DNA from: Liolophura sinensis
Taxonomy: Eukaryota; Mollusca; Polyplacophora; Chitonida; Chitonidae
Length of the DNA: 64,000 nucleotides
Direction: 5' to 3'
Assembly: GCF_032854445.1 (NCBI RefSeq)
Contig: NC_088300.1
Span: forward strand, 26,023,608 to 26,087,607
Part shown: positions 1 to 14,100 of the stretch, one piece after another
Numbering within the stretch: position 1 is the stretch's first letter
How the letters are laid out: each line of letters begins with the position of its first letter
Position numbers and translations under genes: made by a program
The notes under the pieces: generated by a model
What the model was told of the DNA's origin: nothing
Database searches by the model: none
Seen by the model: only the letters and a program-made list of their open reading frames with translations

Positions 1-3000
1 AAATATTTTAATTGTAGCTGTGTTTTAATTTTTTGACTTAAGCCTTAAGACGTTTGATAAATACGGACCCAGCAAACAAAAAGCCAAGTGTTTGTTATTA
101 TTGACGTAATCTCTTGAAGCACTGATGCTTGAAACCACTTACCTTTGATCAACGTGGGATGCGGAGGTGTGCCACTTATCGCGCCTGACTGGTATACATT
201 TTATCACATTTTGCTGATCCGCCCATATACCAGTTTCTTCTTCTTTCGGCACCCGCTGTTGTCCAGGAAGTAACTTTCAACATATGATCAGATTTATTAT
301 GACAAATACAGAAGACACAAACCCCCTGATATACGTGGAAATGGCGAGGAAAAATGTCACCAAACACACATTTACTAGTGGTCAACTTTAATCTTTACTC
401 TCAGATTTTGCTTTGTTTTCTTGAATTTAAAAAAAATCTTAAACAAGATCTTGAATGCGTTCATGTTTTATAAATGTTAACAGCCCACTTTGGCGCCTGC
501 CGGAGAATGGTGGACACAGGGTTGATGGGAGTGAAAAGACAATACCTGTCTCTGTGTGTATATAGATGAGAAAGCCAGTTTGCTGTCGACACATAGCGCA
601 GCAGCCAGGAAGGATCAAACACCCGTTTTTTTTTTCTTGTTTTTTTTGGCGATGACTTCCACACGGCATATGTGCAGGTTATTACCGTTGAGTTTTTCGA
701 TAACTAGACGGCACGCACATTGCTCAGAACATTCACTGGGATTTGTTACGCAAACTCCGCGCACAGAAACTTCCGAGACAAGTCGATGATGTAACACCCT
801 TCACCGGACTTGACTTGCTCCAGAATTGACATAATCTCGGTTTTTAGCGCAAAACCTTCTATAAAATGAAGAGAAGAAGTTGTCAAATACTTAAGTAGAT
901 TGACATTGGTGTTCTATATCTCCAACACCTTTGCGCTTATTTGCAACATTTATTCTGTCTGTTATGGGTTTTGGTTATGAATTTACACACAAAATGCAGA
1001 GACAACTAATTCTTTGCGAATCAGCTTGCATAGAAAAGAACAGATAATGGCATCACGACTACCACTCAGCCGAAGGAACCTTTAAATTTAGGGTTGTATT
1101 TTAAGCACAACAGCATAATGTGTTGAGATGAACACGCTAAGCCGAGCTCTATGGCGGCCATTCGGGCTGACACAGTTCTATAATTCCTTTCATGCAGTTA
1201 TTTAGTTTTATGTGGAAAATGGACATACTTTAACTTGCATTTTCTCGTTTATAGCCACTGTAGCTTGGGACTGTGTGCATTTAATCGTTTTGACAGTTAT
1301 ACGAGTTTCACATTTGCTGCCAAGGAGAGATAAATCAACCAGATGATTTCTTATTATACTGTCTTTGGGTTTCCCACTTAAAAATCCGGTATCAATGATT
1401 CTAGGGGCGCTCGCTGGTGAGAGTGACACTGTGAGCGGTTGGCCCAGCGACCTATCGACCCTTGACCTATCAACCTTTGACCAATGAATTTGTGGCTAAT
1501 GAGGTAACAAACATCTAAACGCCCACTGGTTCATTCAATGGTGGCTTTAAGTCTGGTGAAGTGTAATGGTTTTTAGCCATCCGTGAACCTGTATGCATCA
1601 AGATAAGTGATATATTTTGGATCAAACCCTAAAACCAAACTTAAATCAATCAGTAAATCAATCAATTGATCAACTGTTCAGGTAACAACAGTGTAGCAGC
1701 AAAATATATTTTGTACTTTGAGGATTGAAAGATGGCCTTATTCACAAGAAAATCTAAGTATTTGTTAAATACGGTTAATAGCATCACGTGGCGGCGGATC
1801 CTGTATTGCAAAAGGATCAAATTTTACCAGCGCGAACACTGTAGTTATTTGTAGCCAGTGTATATTGTATCGCATGTATACCTGCAAAATGCACACATAT
1901 TTTATTTTATACGTGTTTTGTAGCAATGAAGGGGTAAAAATGTACAAACATAAAGAGAGAATGAGGGCGATGTTTTTCTTGGTCTTGCTGACTTTTGAAG
2001 CAAACACGGTTTTTTAACGTGTAAACACTTCTTCCATACATCTTTCACATTGCTATTATCAACTCCAAACATGTATTTTGTAAAACAATTTGAATAACGT
2101 CAGATCTAATTGCAAGCTGTTGTCCTTGTGTCTATGTTTAGGTTACTTTTCATGATAATATTCTAGATTTTCGGATTTGTCTTTAATTACACCCGGCAAC
2201 TCCACCTAGCGTTCGTCGCGTACATCATACTCTGTATGCAACACTCCACACAAAGATTAACAGTTATTGTCTTTTTTTTCGAATAGTCACATCTGAAGTA
2301 TGTAACGACCTCTGTAGAGCGGAACAATGTTAGCTTTTAAGACATTACGACAAACAAAGATAATTGCGTACGAAGGGCGTACAAGATGAAGTTTTGGGTG
2401 AAAATGTGTAGAACGAAAGTCCACAAAAAGACAAGTTCCCGCTGTCCGATGACTGTGCACAACAGGAATAGTTCACGGCCGCTAGGAGATTTTTGTGGGA
2501 GATTTTCAAGGCGTAGTTGCGGACAGTGTAAATAGTTGGAAATGATGTAATGCTGTAGCAAAATATAACTGTAAAGAGTAACTCAACATTGACACTGTCG
2601 GTACGACATTCTCTGAGGGAATGACATGCGTACATCAGGGACAAATTCATGTGGTAAACGAATATAAAAGTAGGTTTGGATATCACTTGCCCTTTACACT
2701 AAGTGCCGTTTGTTATAATTCCAGTTGCCTCTGTGATTGAGAATTATCTGATTTGCTTGTTACCATCAGACACAGTAAACTTCGTTTGTTTACATCTCAC
2801 TGATGCCGAAAGGCCACAACACACAAACCGAAAATTATGTCAAACTTGACGCTAAAACTCACAGCTCGCTATTTTCAGTGCTGCAGTGAAGGAGTGAATC
2901 AAGGGGTATTTTGTAGCTTAGAACACAATGTTAAATACGCTGAAGCAAATGCTTTGGTTCAAAGCATCTTTACAGACATATGTATTAAAGTGTACCATTG

Positions 3001-6000
3001 AACACAGTGGCAAAGCTACAACTGTAGAATAAACTGTATTGTTTTATACGTGTAGAAGTGCCTCTAACGCGTGTGTCGGTTTTTTTTTCTTCATCACTAT
3101 ATACACTGGCAATGTAACAAACAGTTGATCTCTATGAAGTTTCCAACTCCCGTCCATTCAATCGTCACATTACACCTCAGAGTACGGTTAAAAGTTAAAC
3201 ATCCGAAATTGGGGTACAGTGTAGCTATGTTTTCTTTCTTTCTTTTTTTTTTAATTTTTTTTTATTTATTCTTTTTTTTACTGCCTTGAATGCTTCATCC
3301 TACTCATTCTCACGCTTTTAAGCTGAAAAAATGTAGCGTTGGTTAAAATCTAGCTTAACTGGATGATCAACCAGACGGAAACCATCGACTACATACTACC
3401 AGTCAAAGAAGACAAAGGATCTTTATGTAACGACGTTAAGGGTACGATAAGGCGTTATTCCGGCAATGATAAATATAATTTAATGAAAATTACACCACTA
3501 ATAATATCGCATATCATAAAAGTATATATTTATTTCGACCGTTTTTCAAATTATGAACTATTATTCTAGTTGTCAAAGTATATGTATTTCAAACAGTCAA
3601 AATGCATCTATTTCACCTGGTCAGAATATATATTTTTTCGATACTTGACAAGACACCAAATCTGAAGTTCCACGTCCACCATAACCCGTATTATCAAACC
3701 CTGAATCTGGTAATGCGTAATACCAGTGGTGTCCGTAAATGGACGGAGATATCCGTATATTTATAACCCTGGAGCGTCTGGTCAAAAGGTGATGGGAGCC
3801 TTTTCACACCATGATGTTGATCCTCTCGCGAGCATCCCTGGTCGTGTCCGGAACTCGGCACAGAAAGCACCGCGCAGTGTCCTGACCCGACCGCCTTCTT
3901 GACAAAGAGATCTCCGCCGTTAGCAAAGAGATTTCAGGCAATTCTCCGCCACCTGGCCTCATTTACGTACATATTGACCAGGCCGAAGCAGGCCTATAGA
4001 ACAACAGCGAACATCTTTCCTTCATCAATGGATCTCCATGTACTATACAGTATATACATCTTGCCGTTTTGTATATGGTTACTGCGTCCTTGGAACCGCA
4101 CGCCTACTTTTATTCGTATTTGTGATAATAGGAGATTAAAGTTTATTTTTTGCGGAAGGCGAGCGAACGAGATTTAACAAAGTGGAAACACGGCCCACTA
4201 CCCTGTTTTTATATACACATGCCAAAGTGTAATGATTTGCAGGTGACAAGATTGGAAATTTGATTAGTTCCCTCCATCCGCCATAAGGAGGTGGTGAGAT
4301 TTGGTGATAGGTGCTCAAGAGAAAGTGGGACATCATGTAGCCGGATAGACAGGCATAGAGTTAAGTTATAACCGGCCACAGAAAGGAAAGAAAACTGGTT
4401 TTGTGCTGGCCGAGATGTGGTTAACACCGTTAATCCTCAAATACACACTGAACCAACTGTTAGGCTCTCCTTAAACATTTTCCGCATTCATGGACATCGG
4501 AGGACAACAAATGCCTTGGTGAAAATAAATATAGTTCAACATTCGAAATCAATTAGAATCTCCCGTCACAGAAACAGAATCCCGTGTGTCCCAACCGATC
4601 GCAGGCAGTCGCATGCAGAGTCTTAAAGAGTAAGAACAACGAAATAAGATACCATATTGTTTTAAATTTAAGTGTTAAGCTCAACATTCGTACATCTTCT
4701 GTAAACCACGTCACACGTCACATTCCAAGTCGTTAATCGCAAGAAACATTTCCAAAACAAACCAAGACACCTGGTCCCAAAGGAATAGGTAACAAATAAT
4801 CACACCTATGTCAATATTAAAGCTGGTAGCATGTAAGAGAGATACAATCAGTCGATATTCTAATCATTACATCCAAATCAAATTAAAACTTGCAGTCTGT
4901 GGACAATTGTCTGGTATGAAAACCAACATAGGTGTCGCAGATAATGCACATGTGTATCGACATTGCACTCGGTTGCTTGTTACCGGAAAATTTTACAAAA
5001 ATTTACAAAATATTACATTATCACAGACGCTATATTTATGGAACGCTGTTTTAAAGAACACATCACTTACTGATGATCGTGGCTCTCCCCTGGGCTCAAC
5101 CCATTTTCCTGTCACCCCAAAGCTGGCTGCCGTCGCATACCTGAAATGTTCTTGAGTGCAAAATACCAATGGTTGTTATAAATGCAAATCAGAAAGCATA
5201 TAAAAAAGAACCAAGATAGGCAATAACACGGAGTATGTATGTGTTAAGTACAAATATACATCGAATTGTTGCTTTTTTTGAGATGGATAATACGGAAGAT
5301 GAAGTTGTTCATAGCAATGGAGATGCTGTATTTATGGTGTTTAAATACTGAAAATGTGGTATGCCATCAGTATGTCATGAATTACATATTTGCATGAAAT
5401 ATCTTCAGATATGAAAGGATTATGTTTGTAATTTTACCCGAGGCTTGAACGTTCACCTTCATTTGCCACGAAGGGTGCACCGAAAACATCAACAGCAATG
5501 ACAGGAATTTTTCGCAGATTGTAGGTAACATCAACACTCGTTACAAGAAGCACTTGATGGCGAAACAAATTTCCGCTGACACACGGCAGTATTGCATCAC
5601 ACCTCAGAGTATGGAATGTTGTTGTTGGAATAGTCTACCGGTTTTTCTCCCCGTTCCATTTTCTGTCCCTTACATGAGCAGCCATGTTCCTCTGATGACG
5701 ATAGCTAAACATCGCATCCTGCTGCATTTTGAGTCCTGTTTTGTTTTATGAATCACAGAGCTAAAGAAAGTTGGAAACACCGTAGCAAATGGCAAGGCAG
5801 GTGTGACTAGTGCATGTTATACACGCATTTGTGTGACAGTAAACTATGGCTGATTCGCATCTCCGTTTTTTCGACTTATTTGATGCCTATGACTGTACCA
5901 ACCATTAAATCAACAGGTCTGAGATTTCTACAGACCTATTCATTTTGTCCAAAGACTTTCTTTCCTGGTCAAAAATACGCCATTTGGCGAACACAACGTT

Positions 6001-6420
6001 TGCTTTATTCTGTAACAGACACACGTTGTTGTTTAAAAAAAAAACATTGTTTGATACGATTAGACATTCCTTTCAGTGCGGTCTGCTTTGTACAAACGAA
6101 GATCCGTTCAGCCACATGCAGACTAAGAGTCCACTGATGTTTAAAACTAATTCATAAAATGTTTTTACTATTATGGGAATACGATTTAGGCTCTGGCTAT
6201 TGCACTAAAAGGAATAATATATGATACTAGATTAGCGCATACAAATCTAATTGTTTTGCTTGGGTAAGCTATAAGTTTGCTATAAGTAATGATACCAAAA
6301 AGAAAAAGAATAAAACAAATCTAGTTCATTTCTAGGTTTACAGTTTGTGCTGATTGATAGCATTCATCTTCATCATTGTTTTTGTTTACATCACTCCGGA
6401 GACTTCAGGAGCTTAACAAG
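1..6420. other. Intergenic, no gene supported
   Basis: AT-rich sequence with T-rich runs (for example near 3,230-3,280) and many short chance frames in all directions. No frame shows a recognisable domain, and no chain of splice-compatible exons can be built. Isolated donor-like sites occur on the minus strand near 141 and 5,070, at about the frequency expected by chance. Confidence 0.6.
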
Positions 6421-6612
6421 TAATGCTGACAGGCCTGGAGGTCAAGTGATGCTGATTAGCCTGATAGTTGAGCGATGTTGATGGGCCTGAAGGTCAAGTG
6501 ATGTTGATAGGCCTGAAGGTCAAGTGATGTTGATAGGCCCGAAAGTGAAGTGATGTTGATAGCCCTGAAGGTTAAGTGATGCTGATAGGCCTGAAGGTGG
6601 AGTGATGTCAGT
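6421..6612. repeat. 26-bp minisatellite, about 7 units
   Basis: A GATGYTGAT core recurs at 6448, 6474, 6500, 6526, 6552, 6578 and 6604, a constant 26-base spacing. The rest of each unit reads roughly AGGCCTGAAGGTCAAGT. Units differ by a few substitutions but not in length. A short frame across it on the minus strand is a by-product of the repeat. Confidence 0.9.
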
Positions 6613-9600
6613 CTGACAGGAATGCTTGTGGTGAAGGTGAATAGATGCTTTTATGGGTGAAAGTGAAATCATGGTCATGTATCTGAGGATGAAATTTTGA
6701 CATGACTGAGGGAGAAATCCCGCTCTCAGAGTCAGCCTATTGTTGGACAGTGTGAACATGCAGGAGACGCGTGTAAATTATCTACTTTACAGTTTGCAGC
6801 ACATTATTGATACGGATATAGTATGTTTAAATATAACGTGATACTGTTACCGTAAAAGGGTGCGTGGCAGAGGCATGACTCGTGTTTGACTGTTAATATG
6901 AGGTTTTAATGATAAAATTTTACTGATAAACATGCACAGTTTACAGCAGTACATTTCAGTAGTAAATTTCGTTTGAAATCTGTTTATGCAGACCAGATCA
7001 CGTTATCTATCTTACCGTTTTGTTTTTGGGATAACCAACTCAATTTCATTGCACCAGATATGAACCGCCTTTCTGCGAGAGCCCTTCATAAACAACACGC
7101 TGTGATTTATCCCTTCTTAATCCCGCTTCAAACAGCACCTTGTCGATGAGCTTCGGGAGTCTCCAGCAACACTTACGTCTATCTACAGCATTAGTTAGCA
7201 TGCGTCCCGAATGGCTGAATAATGCGTGTTTGTATTCATAGGCTGCTATGTTTGATGGCTCTACCAATACAGACACAAAACAGATTTGTCGGTGTAAAGC
7301 TGTAAAAACAGCAGGTTTCTGTTGGCCTTGCACACGTCGTGGAGTGGTCGAGGCGCTAACGCCGTTTCCCAGGGTCATGGTATGAATGGCGCCATTGTTC
7401 TACGCGCAATCAATCTTGGAAACATTTTACGCAACACTTACACGATCAACGACCCCCAGCTGTATGCAAAAAACATCCATCACGCGATATCCCAGCTAGG
7501 TCAGTGCCTCGTCTCTGCGTTGACTTTCATATAAACTTTGTCAGTCTCAACGTGACAAGACGTAAAGTCTATGTTTGGTTTCGAGTTCACAACTTTTGTT
7601 GTTGTTTTCTGCACATTAACACCTCTGTGGAGCAGTTATTTTCTATGGCCATTTCGGGTGTTTCCAATAACACGACCTTCGCCATCGGTATTATGAAATG
7701 CCGTAACCTTTTGACACCTTAGATCAGAGTTCAAATCTTACTCGTGTCGAGAAATTGTCAATCCGATGTTTAGTCAGGTAAGGTCAGGGAATCTCGTTAA
7801 CAGTGACAGATTGTGAGGATTTAACAAAGGTGTGAAATTAATCTAAAGTAAAGCATTATAGACGAATTGCTTCAGTCAACACGTTTTATCTACAGGTAAA
7901 CAGCTACAACTGCAGCAGTCGTGCTTTGACCATGTTTTTCTTGAAAATAAAGTAATGGTTGTAGGTTGGGCGAGGTTACTGATGTATATTTTATACATAT
8001 TTTTAAAATTGAGATTGACTGTTTTCGGTTTGTCAAAATTAAACAAAATTAATAAGACCCCAGCCCCCATCACCCCCAACATGGATCTTTACCTATTTAT
8101 GTACTTTACTTCATGCACGGAAGGCCATATATAGCCCCACTGTATTTATAATAGTGTCATAAAAACGGCACAAAGATGGCAATTTTAGTTTAACACAGTT
8201 TGATGTTAAGTCTGTGACAATTACATATATGTATATAAATTATATCCAGATAAACCTAGCAAACAAAGACATTCTCATCGGTGGGCTCTACACAGGATAG
8301 CTGCTCTTAAAGGGGTCTTTGTTATTGTTCAGAAATGCTGTCATTTTGCAGTGCATCGCTCGGAAGGGGTCCACGACCGACGGTGGTCAACCATGTGTTT
8401 CTCAGGGTAGGTGAATCCAATTGCACAGGCATTGTTGACTTGCAAAATGTATGTCCTCTCCGTCGGTCATCAGGCAACACGCACATTATGACCAGAGTGG
8501 ACATTCAATTATTCACTGAGACTGTCTTCGAGTATGTGGAAGCAAACAGCTGTCTCTGGAAGAATCACATCAACGCATGGGTCACTGTGTGCTCAGAGGA
8601 GCAAAACACGATCATATAAAATGTTCATATATTGATGTGTGTTGTGTAAACTCCAAACCGGACGAGACACGTGCAAGAAAAGAACACAAACAACAAGAGT
8701 GGACATTTGAAAGAATTTAGATATACAGATGTCCGAAGTCACTGAACATTCAAGACTCTGGCCTTAGTATTCGTGAAGAGATCAAATCTATATATCTAAA
8801 TTTTTTTGACGGCAGAAATGTTTTGATTTCTGTTTGTTTAATTTTTTGCGCCATGTGTCCAGTTTACAAGTCAGTTGAATCGCCCTGGGCTTTAATCCGT
8901 TATTAGCTTTATTTCTCAATAAGGTCAATTTTCTACGATATATTAACGTATGTATCACACAATCCAGTCGTCGGGATTGTCCTATTTACGTTTGACCGCG
9001 TTCCTTTTACAATCGACTTTTTGGTGGAAGTTTGAAGTTGTAAACTGGGTGAATAAGAACTGTTCGGAACGGCACACCATAGCTTACACACCGACAGCTT
9101 ATACAGTGTTCGCTTATTACAGAGAATATTTACCGCTAGCCATAATCATTTATCCTGTCAAACCGTACTGAAATATTACGGAATGGCTTTCACAACGACG
9201 TAAACATTTCATACAGACCCTGGGCTTTGTCTGTCATTCGTTCCGTGAATTGCGATTGTTACACGCATGGGTCAAACTCCACCACAAGCTTCCCGTGTAA
9301 CGAAAGTGACAGATACAATTATCCCAGTGGGCACATCGACAGTTGGGCGTACCTGTTGACTATCGGATTGAGGATAATAATTTATAAATATTCCACACCG
9401 GATGTAGAGAGACACAGGAAGTGCGTCCATAACGATTAGACAGTCATCTGATTTCTACATTCATAATCCCGAATGTTATGTAAGAAATATACGCAAAGAA
9501 GAAATGTTGTCGACCTATTGACCAGATGGCATCTCAGTTTCAACTCGAGCACAGCTTTATACTGGACACGTATTAGTGTTTGTTCACATCGTCATATGGT

Positions 9601-9920
9601 TGGCACAAACCATTATTGGAAATTTTTTAATCGAGGGTTTATCTGTCTTTTTTCTTTGATATTTTCTGCCAAACGCGTGTTTCTTGCTAAAGGGCTATGT
9701 AATGTTAAAAGAATGATTGTCTTTTCAATAAAAACTGATCAATGAAATAGAACGGTGTGTTCTAACGTGTTATGTAATTGAACATGTCAGATAAATGTCA
9801 CGTTTTGTTCTTAAAGACACCTTTCTCTCAATGAAACTAACACTCGTATTTTCCAGTGCAAGTTTTCAGATTATTTCATAAGCCTTTGTTTAAAGTTCAC
9901 ATTTAGCTGAAAGAAGGAAT
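6613..9920. other. Intergenic, no gene supported
   Basis: No recognisable coding, RNA or repeat feature was found. One exon-like stretch on the minus strand (7,177-7,299) has good splice signals but no identifiable product; it is treated among the findings. Confidence 0.5.
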
Positions 9921-9960
9921 GAGTATACTCATTCTCGCGAGCGGTCATTGGCTCGCGAGA
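9921..9960. promoter_or_regulatory. Palindrome plus perfect CG-rich inverted repeat
   Basis: GAGTATACTC (9921-9930) is a perfect palindrome. It is followed by TCTCGCGAGC (9933-9942), an 8-base spacer and its exact reverse complement GCTCGCGAGA (9951-9960). Each arm contains CTCGCGAG, close to the TCTCGCGAGA promoter element described in vertebrates. A regulatory role is inference; no gene start is visible beside it. Confidence 0.4.
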
Positions 9961-10960
9961 CCTGTGGTCAAGTCATGCCATATATTTGAGAAACTGCACC
10001 ATTTTCTGCCTCACATAACTGAAAAATTATGACGTAAAACTCCAAGCATACATACAAACATATCGCACTTGTAGGCCTGCAGACATGAAAAATGATATCT
10101 TGCAACCTAGATATCAGCAAGTATCATTTAGCGGCCATGTAGCCTGTGCAGACCATGCTGTTACTCCTACATACACAGCAGGACGCGAACTCGGTATATT
10201 TTTATTTACTCCATAAGAACGCTGCATTTCTGGCACGAGACTTTCGTGTTGATACAATTGTTTTTGGTAACGCTTCTTGCCTGATATCGTTCATTTTTTA
10301 GATGTTATCAAATCTATAGGATGTGATGTGAAAAACAACCGAAAACTTTAAATTGATTGAAATTGATTACACACGAAATCCTTGGCTACACAACTGCTTC
10401 CGCGTTGTCCCTAGTCTCCAAGGCTGTGGTCAAAATACATGGATGTCATAACGTACATTTATTTAAACATCTAAGTACAACTGTGCATTTAGACCAAAAA
10501 CTAAAATTAGAGGACAAGCCCAAGGGTAAAAAGATTTAATCCAGCTATTACCTAAACCAAATGACTTTCAATGCAAGCGTCCATAGTGATGTCTTTCTAA
10601 CAGGGTCTTCAGTTGAGCTTAGTGCAAGCTCGTAGAGCTTAGCTCGTACCTTTCCGACAGAAGGTCTTTTAGTTGTGCATAGCACGATCGCCTCAATCTG
10701 TTTAACCTGGACACTTGCTAGGCGAGGACATATCAATTGTTACTCAGATGAAATGTTACTTTTGCCCTACACCACCAGACGGAAAGTCTCCAGCAATGCC
10801 CTATTGGGACAATTTTCAGTTCAACATTTTTTTTTTTTCAATTTTATTTCCATTTTGAGGACCAAATCGGATGCCGTGTATTTTGTTGACCTTGATGCAC
10901 GTCTGGAGGAGATCAACAATGGGCCAAAAACACTTGTCGCCTCTTCTGATTTAAATACAT
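9961..10960. other. Intergenic, no gene supported
   Basis: AT-rich sequence with homopolymer T runs near 10,829. Nothing recognisable was found. Confidence 0.5.
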
Positions 10961-10972
10961 TCATAAATAGTA

Positions 10973-11003
<31 letters not shown>

Positions 11004-11178
11004 GATTGGTGTTTTACGCCGTACTCAAGAATATTTCACTTATACGACGGCGGCCAGCATTATGGTGGGTGGAAACCGGGCAGAGCCCGGGGGAAACCCA
11101 CGACCATCCGCAGGTTGCTGACAGACCTTCCCACTTACGGCCGGAGAGGAAGCCAGCATGAGCTCATAAATAGTAAGT
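10961..11178 (-). mobile_element. 5'-truncated tRNA-type SINE with 15-bp target-site duplication
   Basis: The 15-bp repeat TCATAAATAGTAAGT occurs at 10961-10975 and again at 11164-11178, flanking an insertion. On the minus strand the insertion begins inside the SINE body, continues through the same conserved block found at 35,170-35,310 (GGAAGGTCTG, CAACCTGCGGATGG, AATATTCTTGAGTAC) and ends in a 29-base poly-A tail, seen as T at 10975-11003. The tRNA-related head present in the 35-kb copy is missing, so this copy is 5' truncated. A plus-strand frame of 148 codons running into it (10,675-11,121) is spurious. Confidence 0.9.
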
Positions 11179-14100
11179 AATGAAGTACGAAAATTTATGT
11201 CTCGACAGCTTGTGTGTTGTTTTCTTGTTTTATTTTTTATCTTGCAGGACAAATAGAACATAAGGTATGTCTACAATAAAAGCTGTTTTGCGCGTCTAAC
11301 GGCTACTGGGTGCGTTTCGAATAAAAGCAGAATTGGTACATACCCACACAAGCCTTCGAGATCCAGTATGGATCACCTGGACTAAGCGACAGAATTGACC
11401 TGCTGCTTAGGGGAAGTGGTATCACGCTTACTTTTCCCTGAACTGAGTTTACATATCTCCCATCAAAAGAAACAAAAAATATCGGGTTAACTTAGGTTGT
11501 CCACACATATCTCCATCTTCTGCGATATACCTGGCTATAGTAAGGGTAAATAGAACAGCCCAACTAAGCGAAGTATCCATATCTCAACTCAAACCGTCAA
11601 GCCACGCAATAACAATATCCAAAGTCAAGACCAGTTTCACTAACAACATTACAATCACAATCTCTAACAAATATGTATAAGTTAAACGGAAGGTACAGGT
11701 AGTCAGAAGATTCGAATGATGTCGGAAAGTCATATTGAACAGGTTCATTGAACGATCCATGTTTATATTTTACATAATATCTTGCTATAAAGCAGAAAAA
11801 GTATAAAAGTATGTCAGTTACGTTTTTGTTTCAACTGTTTATATAAACATAGCTATGATATTTAAACGAAGCTGCTATCCAGTGTTATAATGGGGGACGA
11901 CAGAAACCCAAGCCTGTAGCCAAAACCTTCTAACGAATATGGCTTGTTTGCTTTTGAGCCTTTAGCATGCAGATTCTTCTTTTGGAATTTACCTGGATTC
12001 GGGCCTGGATTATATCTGTTATTTATTATTTACTCATTTCATAAAATTGATAAATCTGGTCTAACTCAGTGAAATGTCCGTAACAACTACTAACTGTTTC
12101 GATAGGTCCAGAATTCATAGTAGTGGGCCATAACTTAACGTTGCTTTTCTTGATAAAAGAAAGAGAATTGTTTGACAAATGAGCCACGGAGGCCCCTCCG
12201 ATATTTATAAACCTCGACAAATGAAAAAGATCTGCAAAAACTCCGATGGTTGCTTCTTTTAATTCCATTTGACAGACACTGGTTATTATATTAATGGGCA
12301 CATACCTCTTAATATACGGAATACGGAATTACCTCTACATACGGAATTAAAGCGCATCATACAATCAATGATAAGAAATGTTGGTTGTGTATACAGACGA
12401 ATAACCCCTTTGTACATGTGAAAGTTTCAAACTTTAAGCATATAATACTGCTGGACAGAAATCATGGGATTTGTACGAGTGCTAACGCTTATTTAATCTG
12501 AATTCAGATATTACCTATTACATTGTATTAAGCCTTTGCAAGTCGTGTTGCTAATCCAAGTAGTGTGCTAGTCTTCAGTTAAACATTCTCTCTGTTGTTG
12601 TGACAATCGACCAGTGTCACAAGGCGACAAAAAGGGCCTTCTTTAGGGAGTAATTATCTTGTCAAAACAATCTTTCTGATTTGGCTGCGTTTTTTTTGTC
12701 GCGTCAAACGTGTCATCTTCACAAGTCTTAGCAATGGTACATCCGGGAAGCAGCAGGTCTGAGATATGTGTCCCTGCCATTATCAGTCTAATAACAGGAA
12801 ATGTATCAGAACCTCCTGGCGAATTCTTTGACGATCCGAGGTTTTGGTAGATGCCTCTTGGCTGATAATAGATAATCAGGTGAGCATCAACACTTTTCAT
12901 TGTTTAGAAGAATTCTCCTCGGTGTACAAAAGGAACATCTGAATCAACATGGCGTGGGCAGCCAGGCCGCGATAATGGCGGCAGTACACAGAAATTACTC
13001 CGGGCGTCGTTGAAGAATTTCGATTGAAACTTGGTGGCGCATTCCACGGGAGCGTTTTTCCTGCTTCTTACTGCCGTAAATTTGAGATTTACACTTCTCA
13101 TGTGTGATATTATTGAAATTTTGGTGAGAAATTGCAAATTTTTATAGAACATGAATAATATTATATATTTGGTGCCTGGGACATCAACGAGTTGTCCTTG
13201 ACATCCCCTAAAACTAATGCCTACTTGTAATCAGTCTTTTTTAATGCAATCGCTTTTGTAGGTAAATGATTTCAAGTACGATTTTTAACGTTTTTATTTA
13301 TTAGATTGACATCAGGTATGCGAATGTCGGACTTATTACTGGCCGCACCATAACGTGCCTTAAGCCATACATGTATAAATGGCACATACTGTCAACCACA
13401 GGAGTTCAGATTAAGTGATTTTCTCATTTCAAACTTTGCCACGCATGTACATGATTTTATTCAAAAGTAGGTAAATTTTGCTTGTAGTAAAGTCCAATAT
13501 TTTCTTTTAAGACTATATTCAACAAGATCTAAATGTTGGTAAGCCAGGCGATGCGATTCATTATGTCTCCAAAATTGATCGAGAAACGAGACAGCAAATA
13601 AAAAAAATGTAGAAAATTAACAGCGATTCAGAATTAACCCAGCTGTGCCCTACATTTATCACAAAGCTAGCCTATTCTAAAATCTGAACGTAAGCAAGAT
13701 CTGGTCAGTGAGTGTTTGTTTCGCTCTGTTTGGTTGGTAGAAACAGATCACGCGAGAATGTCAGTCTGACCGAATAATATGTCCAGACTTTGTTTAATGT
13801 GCACATGGCTATTTCCAGGCTATTTCGTCATCCTCGTATTTTCTGACAATTTCATTTTCCACGTCAATTAAGACGGTGCATGAACTATTCTAAGACGTTA
13901 TGTACATGTATGATTTCTTACTATTATTTGCAGTATTGTCCTGTGCGATATAATTTCCCCTTATACCAGAACAACCCTGCTCTCTTGAACCTGAATTGCG
14001 TAAATAATTTCCTGCTATAACTACGAAAGTCTGTAAGATGAAAAACTGTGTTAAATATACTCCATTACTGCCCATTCCTAAGCACTTGGTGTAAAACGTA

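Noticed and set aside
142-180. Possible minus-strand donor AAAG|GTAAGTGG near the left edge
   Set aside because: No matching acceptor or protein-like frame is present; it could only be judged with the neighbouring sequence.
5071-5140. 70-nt minus-strand exon-like segment with ATTTCAG and GTAAGT borders
   Set aside because: It has good splice borders, but only one frame is open and it does not join in phase to the other candidate at 7,177-7,299. GTAAGT occurs by chance about once per 4 kb per strand.
6421-6612. CRISPR-like array
   Set aside because: The units are contiguous with no unique spacers, and the window is animal DNA.
10675-11121. Plus-strand open frame of 148 codons
   Set aside because: It runs through a poly-T tract into the minus-strand SINE, so the apparent protein is an artefact of the insertion.
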